Below, piece after piece: positions 27,404 to 37,572 of a stretch of DNA of 64,000 nucleotides. Both the position numbers and the translations under genes were made by a program. Source of the DNA: Paramecium sonneborni (lineage: Eukaryota > Ciliophora > Oligohymenophorea > Peniculida > Parameciidae); contig CAJJDN010000036.1 in the NCBI GenBank assembly GCA_905182985.1, forward strand, positions 63,549-127,548. The letters are read 5' to 3'. The notes beneath the pieces were generated by a model. That model saw only the letters and a program-made list of their open reading frames with translations. It was not told the DNA's origin and did not search any database. Numbering within the stretch: position 1 is the first letter of the stretch; every line of letters starts with the position of its first letter.

Positions 27404-28567
27404 ATGTTGAATTAAATGAAGAATTAGAATAAGGAAGTAGAGAATATGCATAAATTAAGAGATCAATTGCGCCAAATAAATTAATAAACCTATAAATAAA
27501 TTTTTAACGAACACATGCAATAAAGGAGACCTAAGCTGAAATCTTTAGACAATAAAGAGAATCAACATACTTCAGACACTCCAATACAGAATCGTAAACT
27601 GTTGAGGAAAACTACACCAAAACTATTGTAGCCATTACAAATGGATTAACATATAAGTTCAAGAGAACCATTAACTACAAAAGTGGATGGTACACATAAG
27701 ATTAGGTTAAGAACATATGTAAATACTATTGAAAATTTGGTGAATGATAATTTACTAAAATTTATACCTCCTACATGTGATGGTAGTACTTACTCAATTG
27801 GATAATCAATAGGTAAGGGAAGCTATGCTACTGTAAGACTTGGAACTAATAAGTAAGGATTAAAAGTAGCAATAAAAGTATATGAAAAGTTATTCTTAAA
27901 AGGCGAGCGACTAAATAATCTAGTAAAAGAAATCAGTGCATTAAAAGCATTGTCTCATGATTAGATTGTTAAATTATTAGATGTATATCATACTGGAACC
28001 ACAATTAATTTAGTATTAGAATATTGTGGAAGTGAAAGTCTCTTTACTTTAGTCAAATAACACAGAGCTTTATCCAAAGATTATGCATTTAATATAATAC
28101 ATCAATTACTTAAGATATTAGTATATATACATGAAAAGAATATATGTCATAGAGACATAAAACTTGAAAACATTCTGATAAACAATAAAAAAATCAAGTT
28201 AATTGATTTTGGATTCAGTACTGTATACAATTGTATTACTTGTCATTGTGGTACTCCTAGCTATATGTCACCTGAAGTTGTGACAAAACTAAAGTATGAT
28301 GGCAGAACCACTGATATATGGGCCTTAGGAGTACTTTTTGTAGGGTTGTTATAAGGTAGCTTTCCATATAAGGGTTAGAGTGAAAAAGAACTCTTTTAAA
28401 AAATAAGAAATAATGAATATACTATTAATAGTTAGGATAAAGATGTAAGAGTATTTCTAGGTTAAATCTTTGTCTTGGATCCTCATCATAGAGCCACTGC
28501 CAAATAGGTAATTATTTATTACTTTTATTCTTAGTTACTTCAATGTGATGTTTTTAGATATATGTGA
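27404..28567 (+). CDS. Serine/threonine protein kinase (CAMK/SNF1-like)
   Basis: Spliced product of 378 residues with one intron at 28508-28534. A polar N-terminal region of about 130 residues precedes a complete kinase domain. Motifs in order are GKGSYATVRLG, the lysine in VAIKVYEK, LVLEYC, CHRDIKLEN, LIDFGFS, CGTPSYMSPEVV, DIWALGV, and a short C-lobe ending in the R-A-T-A-K-Q-L-L motif. All catalytic residues are intact. The domain ends almost at the C-terminus with no regulatory tail. Closest resemblance is to the CAMK/AMPK group; substrate unknown. Confidence 0.93.
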
Positions 28568-28605
28568 TTTATAATTATTATTAATAAATTCCTATTTATT
28601 TTGAA

Positions 28606-29212
28606 ATGGTAATTTTCTAACAAGATTCAAAAAATAATCAATTAATGATTATTAATGTTAATGAAGTACTCAAAGGGTATTTAGCAGTTGAACTAGTTAA
28701 TGGTTATGTAATTTTCAATGAAGATTGTATGAAATATTTTCAACTATTTTAGATATTCAATAAAATCATCAAAAAAGAATATCAACTATGAAAAAGCAGT
28801 ACATTTGTCTATTCTGGTTTCTGATTTATGGAATGTTACTAAAAATGTATTCAAAGAGAATTAAGTAGTTAAGATGTATTAATATTAAATATTATTAAAA
28901 TGACCTTGAAATAATTCGAATCAGAAGTAAAGTTTAATTTGAATACATAATTTCTTAATGTAATAATAAATTATTCAATTAGAGGCTGATTATACTATGA
29001 TTAGAATTTAATTTTGTGATAAAGCTATAGAAGAAGAAAAATTAGCTGCTGAAGCTTAAACTTAAGGTGATAATAATAAAGATAATTATTATTTATTGTT
29101 ATATTGTATTCATATTACATTAATTTTAATTACTATAGAATAACAATAAAATGTTACTTATTAAATAATAAATAAAATCATACACTATAAATTAATGTTA
29201 TTTATTTAATGA
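28606..29212 (+). CDS. Roadblock/LC7-type dynein light chain (frame discrepancy)
   Basis: Exons recognisable as a roadblock fold are a first strand GYVIFNED, a helix NYEKAVHLSILVSDLW, then NDLEIIRIRSK and DYTMIRIQF with a C-terminal AIEEEKLAAEA helix. Introns of 22 and 23 nt join the later exons cleanly. The first junction does not: after a typical 26-nt intron at 28727-28752 the next exon is off by one base. Either the assembly has an indel or the splice is unusual. The 3' end is also unclear, because the open frame runs into the next gene's ATG at 29209. Roadblock proteins dimerise and bind dynein intermediate chains. Confidence 0.7.
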
Positions 29213-30463
29213 ATTATAAACAACTCATCTACTGGGAAAAATAAGGTTATGATCAATTATGTGGTGTTCATTGCATAAACTCACTTTTATAAGGACCTTA
29301 TTTTAATGAAGTTGATTTAGCTGCAATAGCTTAAGAATTAGATAGATAGGAAAAAGAATTGTTAGGAAAAACAAATCATCGTTATAAATCTCATAATGTT
29401 GCTGAAGATGGCAACTTTTCTATTTAAGTCTTAGCAGAAGCCTTAAAAAAATTAGGTGAATTATTTATTGAATCTGTTGATTCAAAAATTAATTAAAATT
29501 AAGATTTGAGGTATATTTTTTCATTTATATAAATAAAGTCAAGAAACTGGATTTATATGTAATTCTTCAGCTCATTGGTTTTCAATTAGAAAAATTGAAA
29601 ATGTTTGGTACAATTTAAATTCAACTAACAAACGAGGACCAGAAATAATTAGTGACTTTTATCTATCAGCTTTTCTTTTATCAGTTAAAGAAAATGGATA
29701 TTAAATCTTTGTTGTTAAAGGAGTATATCCACCTCCATAATTAGATGTTATTATTATCATATATTTTCTTTATAGAATGTCGATTAAAATAATCGTTAAA
29801 AAGTTCTTACTGCTTAATAAATTAAATAGATTCATGATAGAAGAGTTAAAAATAAAAATTATAAATTAAATATTGGTGGTTCTGATGAAGTTGAAATGGA
29901 AAAGGCATTAAAAGCAAGTAAAGGAGAAAAATATGTAATTAATTAATCGTTTCATTATTCTTAGGAATCATCAGAAGAAGAATTTGAAGAAGAAGGTTAA
30001 TAAAATCCAGTTAAAAAGTAATCCACTCCAAAATTTTAAGGATAAGGAATATAATTTGAATTTTAACAATCACTTGTTAATTATCCAAATTTTAATATTG
30101 ATCCTTTAGATGCTGAATATAGATCAATTATTCTCATGACACTTGAATAAGTAAAATAATATTATTATTATCATTTTATTTAGAAATTTAGTATGTAATT
30201 AGAAGAAGGTTTATCTATTCTATTTTAATTGCCAGATGGAAAAAATAAATAATACACATTTAGTTATGATGCAACTGTTGAAGTATTTATTATTATTATA
30301 GATAAAGGATCTTTATGATTTTATATTTTTTGAAAGTAGACAATCCCCTATGAGATTCACATTGGTTAGTCCAATTCAAAAATTACAACTTCTAGATGTT
30401 TCGTAATAGCTCTTAGATTTAGGCATAGATACCATGACCTAAATAATTGTAAAGAAAGAATGA
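29209..30463 (+). CDS. ATXN3: Ataxin-3-like deubiquitinase, Josephin plus UBX
   Basis: Spliced product of 369 residues with five introns (28, 29, 30, 33, 25 nt). The Josephin domain (about residues 1-185) has the catalytic Cys in QLCGVHCINSLLQGP (residue 18) with the preceding Gln 12, the catalytic His in SSAHWFSIRK, and WYNLNS. ISDFYLSAFL and YQIFVVKG also match ataxin-3. After an acidic linker, the C-terminus is UBX-like (LPDGKNKQYTFSYDATVEDLYDF by position, with FTLVSPIQK) and would bind p97/CDC48. It should trim ubiquitin chains. The UBX replaces the UIMs and polyQ of animal ataxin-3. The symbol denotes the family. Confidence 0.94.
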
Positions 30464-30601
30464 AATAAAATTATTAAGCTTCATCATCATAATTTAAAAC
30501 CGATAATAAAAATAATAATTCTAGAAAATTAAGATATTTTGTGTGTTTCCAATTAAAGCTAAAAATATTGATTGAAAAATAATTATTATCAATAATATAT
30601 A

Positions 30602-31212
30602 ATGCTTACTGATTCATCATTATTTTACAGTTTCAGCAAGCAAACTGCTGTAAAAGTTTAATTGGTATTTTTGGATATAAAAATTGGTACTGATAAACCA
30701 AAGCGAGTAATTATAAAACTTTTTTATGATGAAATGCCAAAAACTTGTGAAAATTTTCGAGCATTATGTACAGGTGATAAATTGAATCCATGTACTATGT
30801 TAACTAAATAAGCTAGATGTAAAATTAAATTTTAAGGACGTTCCTTTTCATAAGATATATAGTAATTTTATGGCTGTAGGTGGAGATATCTTGAATAAAG
30901 ATGGTACAGGTTAATGTAGTATATATGGACCAACTTTCAAAGCTGAACCAAAAAGATTCAAACATGATGAAAGAGGATTGGTTTCAATGTTTAATGATGG
31001 AAATGGTAATATAGGATCATAGTTCTTTTTTACTTTTACAGATTGCTCATGGGTTGATGGATTGCATTCGGTTTTCGGAAAAATTGTTGAAGATTATAGT
31101 ATATTAGATGAGTTAGAGAAAAGTTATATTAAATTTATATTATTTAGTTTCATCAACAAATGGTGCACCTAAAAAATTAGTAAAAATAGTAGATTCAGGT
31201 GTTATAATGTGA
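30602..31212 (+). CDS. Cyclophilin-type peptidyl-prolyl isomerase
   Basis: Spliced product of 186 residues with two 25-nt introns. The fold is clear: [60 protein letters not shown], and a C-terminal [13 protein letters not shown]. The active-site Arg of FHR is Lys and the Gln of MxQGG is Val. The substrate-binding Trp and His (SWVDGLH) and FFxxF are kept, so isomerase activity may be reduced. It is a single-domain cyclophilin with a short N-terminal extension and no signal peptide, so cytosolic or nuclear. Confidence 0.93.
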
Positions 31213-31231
31213 AAAATAGTGAATTAATTTT

Positions 31232-32237
31232 TCATTTAATTTTTTTGCCTTCATGCCATTCTCCTTAGATTATTTACCCATCTGCTAAAATCAATTAACC
31301 TTTTCCATGTTATTTTCCTTGATACCAATTTCCAACATACTTTTTACCATCATTCCAAACATAAGTTCCTTATCCATGTTTTTTATCATAAATATATTCT
31401 CCTTCATACATTCTTCCATCTGGCCATTTATATTTTCCTTAACCATGCATTTAATTAGCCAACCAATCCCCCTCAAAGCTTCTTCCATCTGCCCAAATAT
31501 ATTTTCCAAATCCATTTATTTTATTATTTACCCATTATCCTTCATAACTACTTCCATCTGGCCATTAATATTTCCCAAATCCTTCTTTTTATCCATTTTT
31601 ATATTCTCCATCATATTTACTCCCATCAGTCCATGTTTCCATTCCTTTTCCATGTTATTAATCTTCATTCCAATCACCTTCATACTAAGCTCCATTTACA
31701 TGAATATATTTCCCTTTTCCATGAGCCTTATCATCTTTCCATTCTCCTTCATCTAACAATCAATTCAATATTTACATATATCTCCATCAACATGATAAAA
31801 TATACCTTAACCATCAGCTTTATTATTTTTCCATTATCCTACATATCTTGCTCCATCTTTCCAAATCTATTCTCCAAAACCTTCTCTTATATCTCCAAGC
31901 TTATCTTTATAAATATTGATTTTACCCATTCCCCATTATACACAGCTCCACTTTCAAACTCATATTTATGCTAACTTTTATCAAATGATTGCCTTTACTA
32001 GTTTTCTTTCTAAACCTCAACCATTAATTCCTATATCTTATCAAAATATCTTTATGTTCCAGGTTATGGCTTATCAGGTGTTATAGGAGGAGCAATAAAA
32101 GGCTAATCAAGAATTTGTATTTGATGTTCCTAATCATTAATGTTTCTTAAAGCTTGCTCTTATTCATCATTTAATTATTGAGTATTTATTTCCTTCATAT
32201 TTTATTCACTCTCTAAACATTAACATGTATTTCCCAT
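31232..32237 (-). CDS. MORN-repeat protein
   Basis: Spliced product of 318 residues with introns of 26 and 23 nt. The first 110 residues are Gln/Glu-rich and likely helical. Then about nine consecutive MORN repeats run to the C-terminus, for example YEGEW..AHGKG, YEGDW..QHGKG, FEGDW..MHGQG and YVGNW..QHGKG. MORN arrays serve as membrane-associated or cytoskeletal scaffolds and, in ciliates, many localise to cortex or cilia (family knowledge). It is convergent with cyclophilin, with only 19 bp between the stops. Confidence 0.93.
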
Positions 32238-32797
32238 TATTTTCTATTTTTTATTATAATTATTTATTTATTCTCTTCATCTTTATTAGGCTTATTTCTT
32301 TAATTTTATTATTTTTTAAAGCACTATTAGTCGAACTTTTATTAATCAACTAAAACAATTTTTGTTTATGAAATAATTAAGCAAAGAAATTTATAAATTA
32401 AAACCCATCTTATTGAATATCTATATTTTTAATCAAAAATTGAAATTTGTCTTCCTAAAATCTTTTTTTAGCATAAAATATGAGTTCTTGAAAATATATT
32501 AAAAAGCATATGAAAACTTAAATGAATAAAAATACAAATCTTATTGAAAAATTAAATTTGAATCTGAATAAATGAAATCGGAATTATCAAAATTTACATT
32601 TAATTGATTAGATCGAGAAACGTTAAGAATATTTTTATATTATTTAATTTACCAATCTTAAGAATCTATATGACACCTGCTTTAGTTAGTTCTTTCCAAA
32701 ATATATATAAATTCTCTTATTTTGAAATATATTATTTAATTCTTATATATCAAATTTATTAATAATTATATATAAATAAAATTGTAACTTTCTATAA
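32238..32797. other. Gene-free stretch
   Basis: AT-rich intergenic DNA upstream of the MORN gene. No feature supported. Confidence 0.5.
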
Positions 32798-33022
32798 TTA
32801 TTTTTCAAGTATTTTTTATTTTTTATCTTTCAAAAAAGATGATTAAGACCAATAAAATGAGCATAATAATTATCAAAAAAAGTTCAAAAATTTACATCGT
32901 TTCAATAAACCATATAATATTTAAATAAATAAGCAATTATAGAAGACAAAAATTTTAGAAGTCAAACAAATTAAAGAATGTATCTTTAAGTTTATAGTTT
33001 CTTTAAATATATATATTAACTA

Positions 33023-33608
33023 TCATTCAATTTGAAATTCATGAAAGACTTGTTAATCCAAATGAGTATTTGGGATTTCAAAATTTTTTTTAAAATTCCT
33101 TTCCTATTGTTTTAAACTAACTTTTTCATTTTATGCATAATCAAAGTATTCTGATAATTCCTAATCCCAATTTTATCTATTAGTTTAACCTTCTACAATC
33201 ATGTCTTCAATAAATATATTATTATCTGGCTTTAAAATTTTACTCTTTTCTTTTTAACTTATCAAGCTTTCTAAATGAGATTATTGATATTGTTATTTCA
33301 ATTATTGTTATTTTATTAAGAAACGCAAATATCCCATTCTCTTATCACTTACTTACTTTAAGTCAATGAAGGATTGGGCTTTTCTATTTTCATATAATTA
33401 TATACCTGAATAAAAAACGATAGTCCTCTAAAGATTTTCTTGGAATTCCTACTTTATCAGCAGCTTTTTGTAAACTATATTTTATTTTATTACCATTCTC
33501 ATCAATTTCACCATTTATAAAAAAGTGCCTCCATTAATCAACTTTTTGTTTAGCTTCAATTATAGAGCGTTCTTTGGCTCTTTTGTTGACTAAATTTTGC
33601 TTTTTCAT
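33023..33608 (-). CDS. HTH (psq-like) protein, copy 1 of an assembly duplicate
   Basis: Spliced product of 187 residues with one 22-nt intron. A conserved segment, WRHFFING..., then YSLQKAADKVGIPRKSLEDY, has the look of a helix-turn-helix of the pipsqueak/transposase-derived kind (helix, turn at G-I-P, recognition helix). The rest is Gln- and Lys-rich. DNA binding is inferred from that motif. The start is MKKQNLVNKRAKERS. It sits fully within a duplicated contig overlap, so only one of the two copies is real. Confidence 0.8.
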
Positions 33609-33937
33609 TTAAAGATGAAACGTATTTAAAATAATAATAATTTATTTTGAATGGTAATACTAATAGTCCAAATATAAATGGTAACAAAAATAATAATAAA
33701 TAAATTGTTATTTTTTTTCTAATTTGGAACCTTAGCTTTAGTCTATCAAATTTACACTAAATAAAATTTTAAATTTAAAATAGATAGGAAGAGTTTTTTT
33801 AATAAGATAGAATAATATGATATATAGTATAATTTAATTAAGGATTGTAGATATGTGAATTATATAATAAAAAAATAAAAATTATTATTGTCAACAAATA
33901 ATTAGTTTGCATATTTAATTATTAATTTTTAACGTAT

Positions 33938-33982
33938 ATGAGTATTTTAGTGAGAGTAGAAGGAGCTTCTAAGGATTTAAGA
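33938..33982 (+). pseudogene. Truncated artefactual 5' fragment of the gene at 35124
   Basis: Contains the ATG and the first 15 codons (MSILVRVEG...) before the N. It is identical to the start of the complete gene at 35124-35876. Confidence 0.85.
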
Positions 33983-33983
33983 N
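33983..33983. other. Assembly gap (single N)
   Basis: A single N between perfect repeat copies. The equivalent base in the second copy (35169) is A. Confidence 0.97.
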
Positions 33984-35168
33984 TTATTTTTCAAGTATTT
34001 TTTATTTTTTATCTTTCAAAAAAGATGATTAAGACCAATAAAATGAGCATAATAATTATCAAAAAAAGTTCAAAAATTTACATCGTTTCAATAAACCATA
34101 TAATATTTAAATAAATAAGCAATTATAGAAGACAAAAATTTTAGAAGTCAAACAAATTAAAGAATGTATCTTTAAGTTTATAGTTTCTTTAAATATATAT
34201 ATTAACTATCATTCAATTTGAAATTCATGAAAGACTTGTTAATCCAAATGAGTATTTGGGATTTCAAAATTTTTTTTAAAATTCCTTTCCTATTGTTTTA
34301 AACTAACTTTTTCATTTTATGCATAATCAAAGTATTCTGATAATTCCTAATCCCAATTTTATCTATTAGTTTAACCTTCTACAATCATGTCTTCAATAAA
34401 TATATTATTATCTGGCTTTAAAATTTTACTCTTTTCTTTTTAACTTATCAAGCTTTCTAAATGAGATTATTGATATTGTTATTTCAATTATTGTTATTTT
34501 ATTAAGAAACGCAAATATCCCATTCTCTTATCACTTACTTACTTTAAGTCAATGAAGGATTGGGCTTTTCTATTTTCATATAATTATATACCTGAATAAA
34601 AAACGATAGTCCTCTAAAGATTTTCTTGGAATTCCTACTTTATCAGCAGCTTTTTGTAAACTATATTTTATTTTATTACCATTCTCATCAATTTCACCAT
34701 TTATAAAAAAGTGCCTCCATTAATCAACTTTTTGTTTAGCTTCAATTATAGAGCGTTCTTTGGCTCTTTTGTTGACTAAATTTTGCTTTTTCATTTAAAG
34801 ATGAAACGTATTTAAAATAATAATAATTTATTTTGAATGGTAATACTAATAGTCCAAATATAAATGGTAACAAAAATAATAATAAATAAATTGTTATTTT
34901 TTTTCTAATTTGGAACCTTAGCTTTAGTCTATCAAATTTACACTAAATAAAATTTTAAATTTAAAATAGATAGGAAGAGTTTTTTTAATAAGATAGAATA
35001 ATATGATATATAGTATAATTTAATTAAGGATTGTAGATATGTGAATTATATAATAAAAAAATAAAAATTATTATTGTCAACAAATAATTAGTTTGCATAT
35101 TTAATTATTAATTTTTAACGTATATGAGTATTTTAGTGAGAGTAGAAGGAGCTTCTAAGGATTTAAGA
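33984..35168. repeat. Second copy of 1185-bp perfect direct repeat
   Basis: Repeats 32798-33982 and then runs on into the complete downstream gene. Confidence 0.95.
34209..34794 (-). CDS. HTH (psq-like) protein, copy 2 of an assembly duplicate
   Basis: Sequence identical to 33023-33608: same start, intron and TGA, and 187 residues with the AADKVGIPRKSLEDY helix-turn-helix. Because this copy is contiguous with the intact downstream gene at 35124, it is the one to keep if the duplicate is collapsed. Confidence 0.8.
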
Positions 35169-35876
35169 ATAACATACCCAGAACCAGGAGAGATTCAATT
35201 AAACTTCTGTACTTTAATAGATTTAGAGTTTACAAGTTTTTCAAACAAAGCAGAAGTGATTGTTTAATTTAAGCTAAATGAAGTATTTGCTCTGAAAATT
35301 CAAACCTAAGAAGTGTTACTTTAATTAGATTCAATAAAGAAGCGATTTATGCTTCAATGTTTAGTATATCCTGGAGATGATATGGTTTGGGTGTCATATA
35401 TGAATAATTTTGTAGTGGCAGAAAAATCATTAGATAATGTTTTAATGGGTAAAAAACCTTAATTAGAAACAATAACAGAAGAAGATGATACAGTTAGTCC
35501 TAAAAAGAGAAAGTCCGGGAAAGAAAATAAACCAATTGGATAAAAATAAAGTCATTCTAAAAAAATATCACCTTCTAAAACTAAAAGTCCAAAAAAAAAG
35601 GATCCATCTACAAGTACAAGTAAATTATGAAATATAGAAAGGACAAAAAAGAGTACTTTACGATGGTCTTAATCTATGGTTTAAACACCAAAATCTCCAT
35701 TAAAAGGAGATTATGTTGATGCTTTACTTGCTTAATTGATTTAATAAAATAGTCGAAAAAGTAAATCTAGGAAGAGAAGACCATCTACATCATATCCTTT
35801 AAGACCTAAAATTGATAGTGAAGGAATGATTGATAGATAATGGTTGGAAGAAGAAATGATAAATGAAGATTTGTGA
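35124..35876 (+). CDS. Hypothetical protein with basic nuclear-type tail
   Basis: About 242 residues with one short intron near 35620 (24 nt, or 18 nt if the alternative donor is used; both keep frame). The first 110 residues are beta-rich (around YPEPGEIQLNFCTLIDLEF and LQCLVYPGDDMVWVSY), possibly an Ig- or MSP-like fold. The remainder is Lys/Ser/Pro-rich with KKRKSGKENKP and RKSKSRKRRPSTS, resembling nuclear localisation signals. A small acidic end follows. No family is assigned. The divergent HTH gene lies 329 bp upstream. Confidence 0.8.
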
Positions 35877-36105
35877 TATAGTTAAATATTTCAATACTTT
35901 AAATCAATATTTTTGTAATTCCTATTATAATTCGAAATCAATATATTGTATCAGTGATCATCAATATTTTTAATTTCAATCAATTTTTATGAAATCTAAT
36001 TCATTATCTTCATACAAATTTCCTAGTTCCTTGTCACCACCAAATTTCTCTAAACAATTGATATTATAACAAAAATAACTATGTCTATCAAAAGTGAAAA
36101 AACAA

Positions 36106-36588
36106 ATGAGAAATCTAAATGATCCCTTTAATATTTCTTAGATTTCAATTGCCCTTAGAAACTTATAAACTCAATAATAAAGAAAGAAATTATTAGATTC
36201 TATTATTAAGATGAGAGAGACTAAGAAATAAGAAGAAGAAAAATAAAAACAATAGTAGCTGTAAAAATTATGGGAAAAGGCTAATCACACAAATAGCAAA
36301 AAACTTAATACAGATTACTTTTATCATAGAGATTTAGATGACTTTGAATCAATTAAATAATAAAGATTTAGATTTGAATCAGAGAGAATTGAGAACTTTT
36401 ATTAAAGAAATGAAGGAAATCATAAAAATTTACATAGAATTAGTAGTTTAAATTGTTTAACGACTTAATTTGTTAATCAAAAAAAAGGAGTAGAACCAAC
36501 AACTAGAAGAATTAGAAAAAATTTAACTTTTGTTTAAAATAAAACAAAAGAGTATAATAGAAATACTCCTTTGATTTAAGAAAGTTGA
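36106..36588 (+). CDS. Hypothetical small basic protein
   Basis: An intronless frame of 161 codons (160 residues). It starts MRNLNDPFNISQ, has a charged helical centre (KMRETKKQEEEKQKQQQ), then polar sequence with many Arg and Asn. No motif is recognised. An upstream short frame (ATG at 36081) ends after 13 codons and is not preferred. Confidence 0.75.
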
Positions 36589-36749
36589 GCTAATTAAAAT
36601 TTAATTTATAAATTATGATTGCTTATATCAAAAAAGCAGAAAACTACTCTTAAAAAATAAATTAATTTTATATTGTGAATATAAAAAATATTAATTTTAT
36701 TAATAATTATAAATAAACTGATGAAAAAGTATATAATACTCTAAAGTAA

Positions 36750-37506
36750 ATGAGAAAAAAAATCTTATTCCAATCCCTCCTTAAGACTCATCTTACGAAA
36801 ATTATTAAATAAGAATATGAAAAATTCAAATTAGATCCTCAATAAAGATAAAAGCATATAAATTTAACATAATTGCTGAATTACAATTATAAGTAAATTT
36901 CTCAAAAAGAAAAATAAAAATATATTGTAATAATTTAATGATAAAAGAAAAAAGAATATCAACTAAATTTCAAATACAGATTAAATAATGGAATTAAGAA
37001 TGTACTCAGTTTATGAGATGGTAAAAGTAATGGGACTCAATCTATAAAAATAAATGTTTTTATATTAAAATAATTAGATGGAAGTGATAATTCGAATAGA
37101 GTAAAATACAACTTAAGGATATCACTTCAGATGAATTGGAAGAGGCTAATTAGATTTATTAATATGATAATTTCACATTACTTGAAATAAACTTGAATTT
37201 TCAATAATATAAAATATCATAGTTATTCTATAAGAATGATTCAAATGTAAATGCAAAAAATTTGAACTAAATTTCTTTGGGTCTGTAGATTAAGGTTTTA
37301 TATTTTAAATTGATTTGATTTACTTTGAAAGGAATGAAATTAAAATAATTAAGAAATTATAATAAATAGCTAAGTTATGTAAAAATTTAAATGATGATAC
37401 TTAGTAATAATTTAATTTTGAAATGATCCAAACAATTCAAAAAGAATTCTAGAACAAGAATTACATATGTAAATTCGTAAATAATTTGGATAGATAGTTT
37501 AAATGA
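36750..37506 (+). pseudogene. Unresolved or frameshifted coding region
   Basis: Several segments read as protein on the plus strand: MRKKILFQSLLK... near 36750, DITSDELEEANQIYQYDNF near 37120, and KKLQQIAKLCKNLNDD near 37350 with a TGA at 37504-37506. They lie in different frames, and I could not join them all with GT..AG introns of normal size. It is either a decayed gene or one containing sequence errors. No known domain. Confidence 0.35.
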
Positions 37507-37572
37507 ATAAATAATAAATGAAGATTCATGAATAATATTAAATATAATATATTTGAAACATATTAAAATTTG

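Larger units (their letters stand above)
32798..33982. repeat. First copy of 1185-bp perfect direct repeat at N gap
   Basis: Identical by eye to 33984-35168 (offset 1186), ending at the N at 33983. It contains the whole HTH gene and the first 45 bp of the next gene. Read as an unmerged contig overlap. Confidence 0.95.

Noticed and set aside
31307..31974. Two overlapping plus-strand ORFs rich in Ile, Phe, Ser and Pro
   Set aside because: They are antisense to the MORN repeats of the gene at 31232-32237. The periodic MORN codons create spurious open frames.
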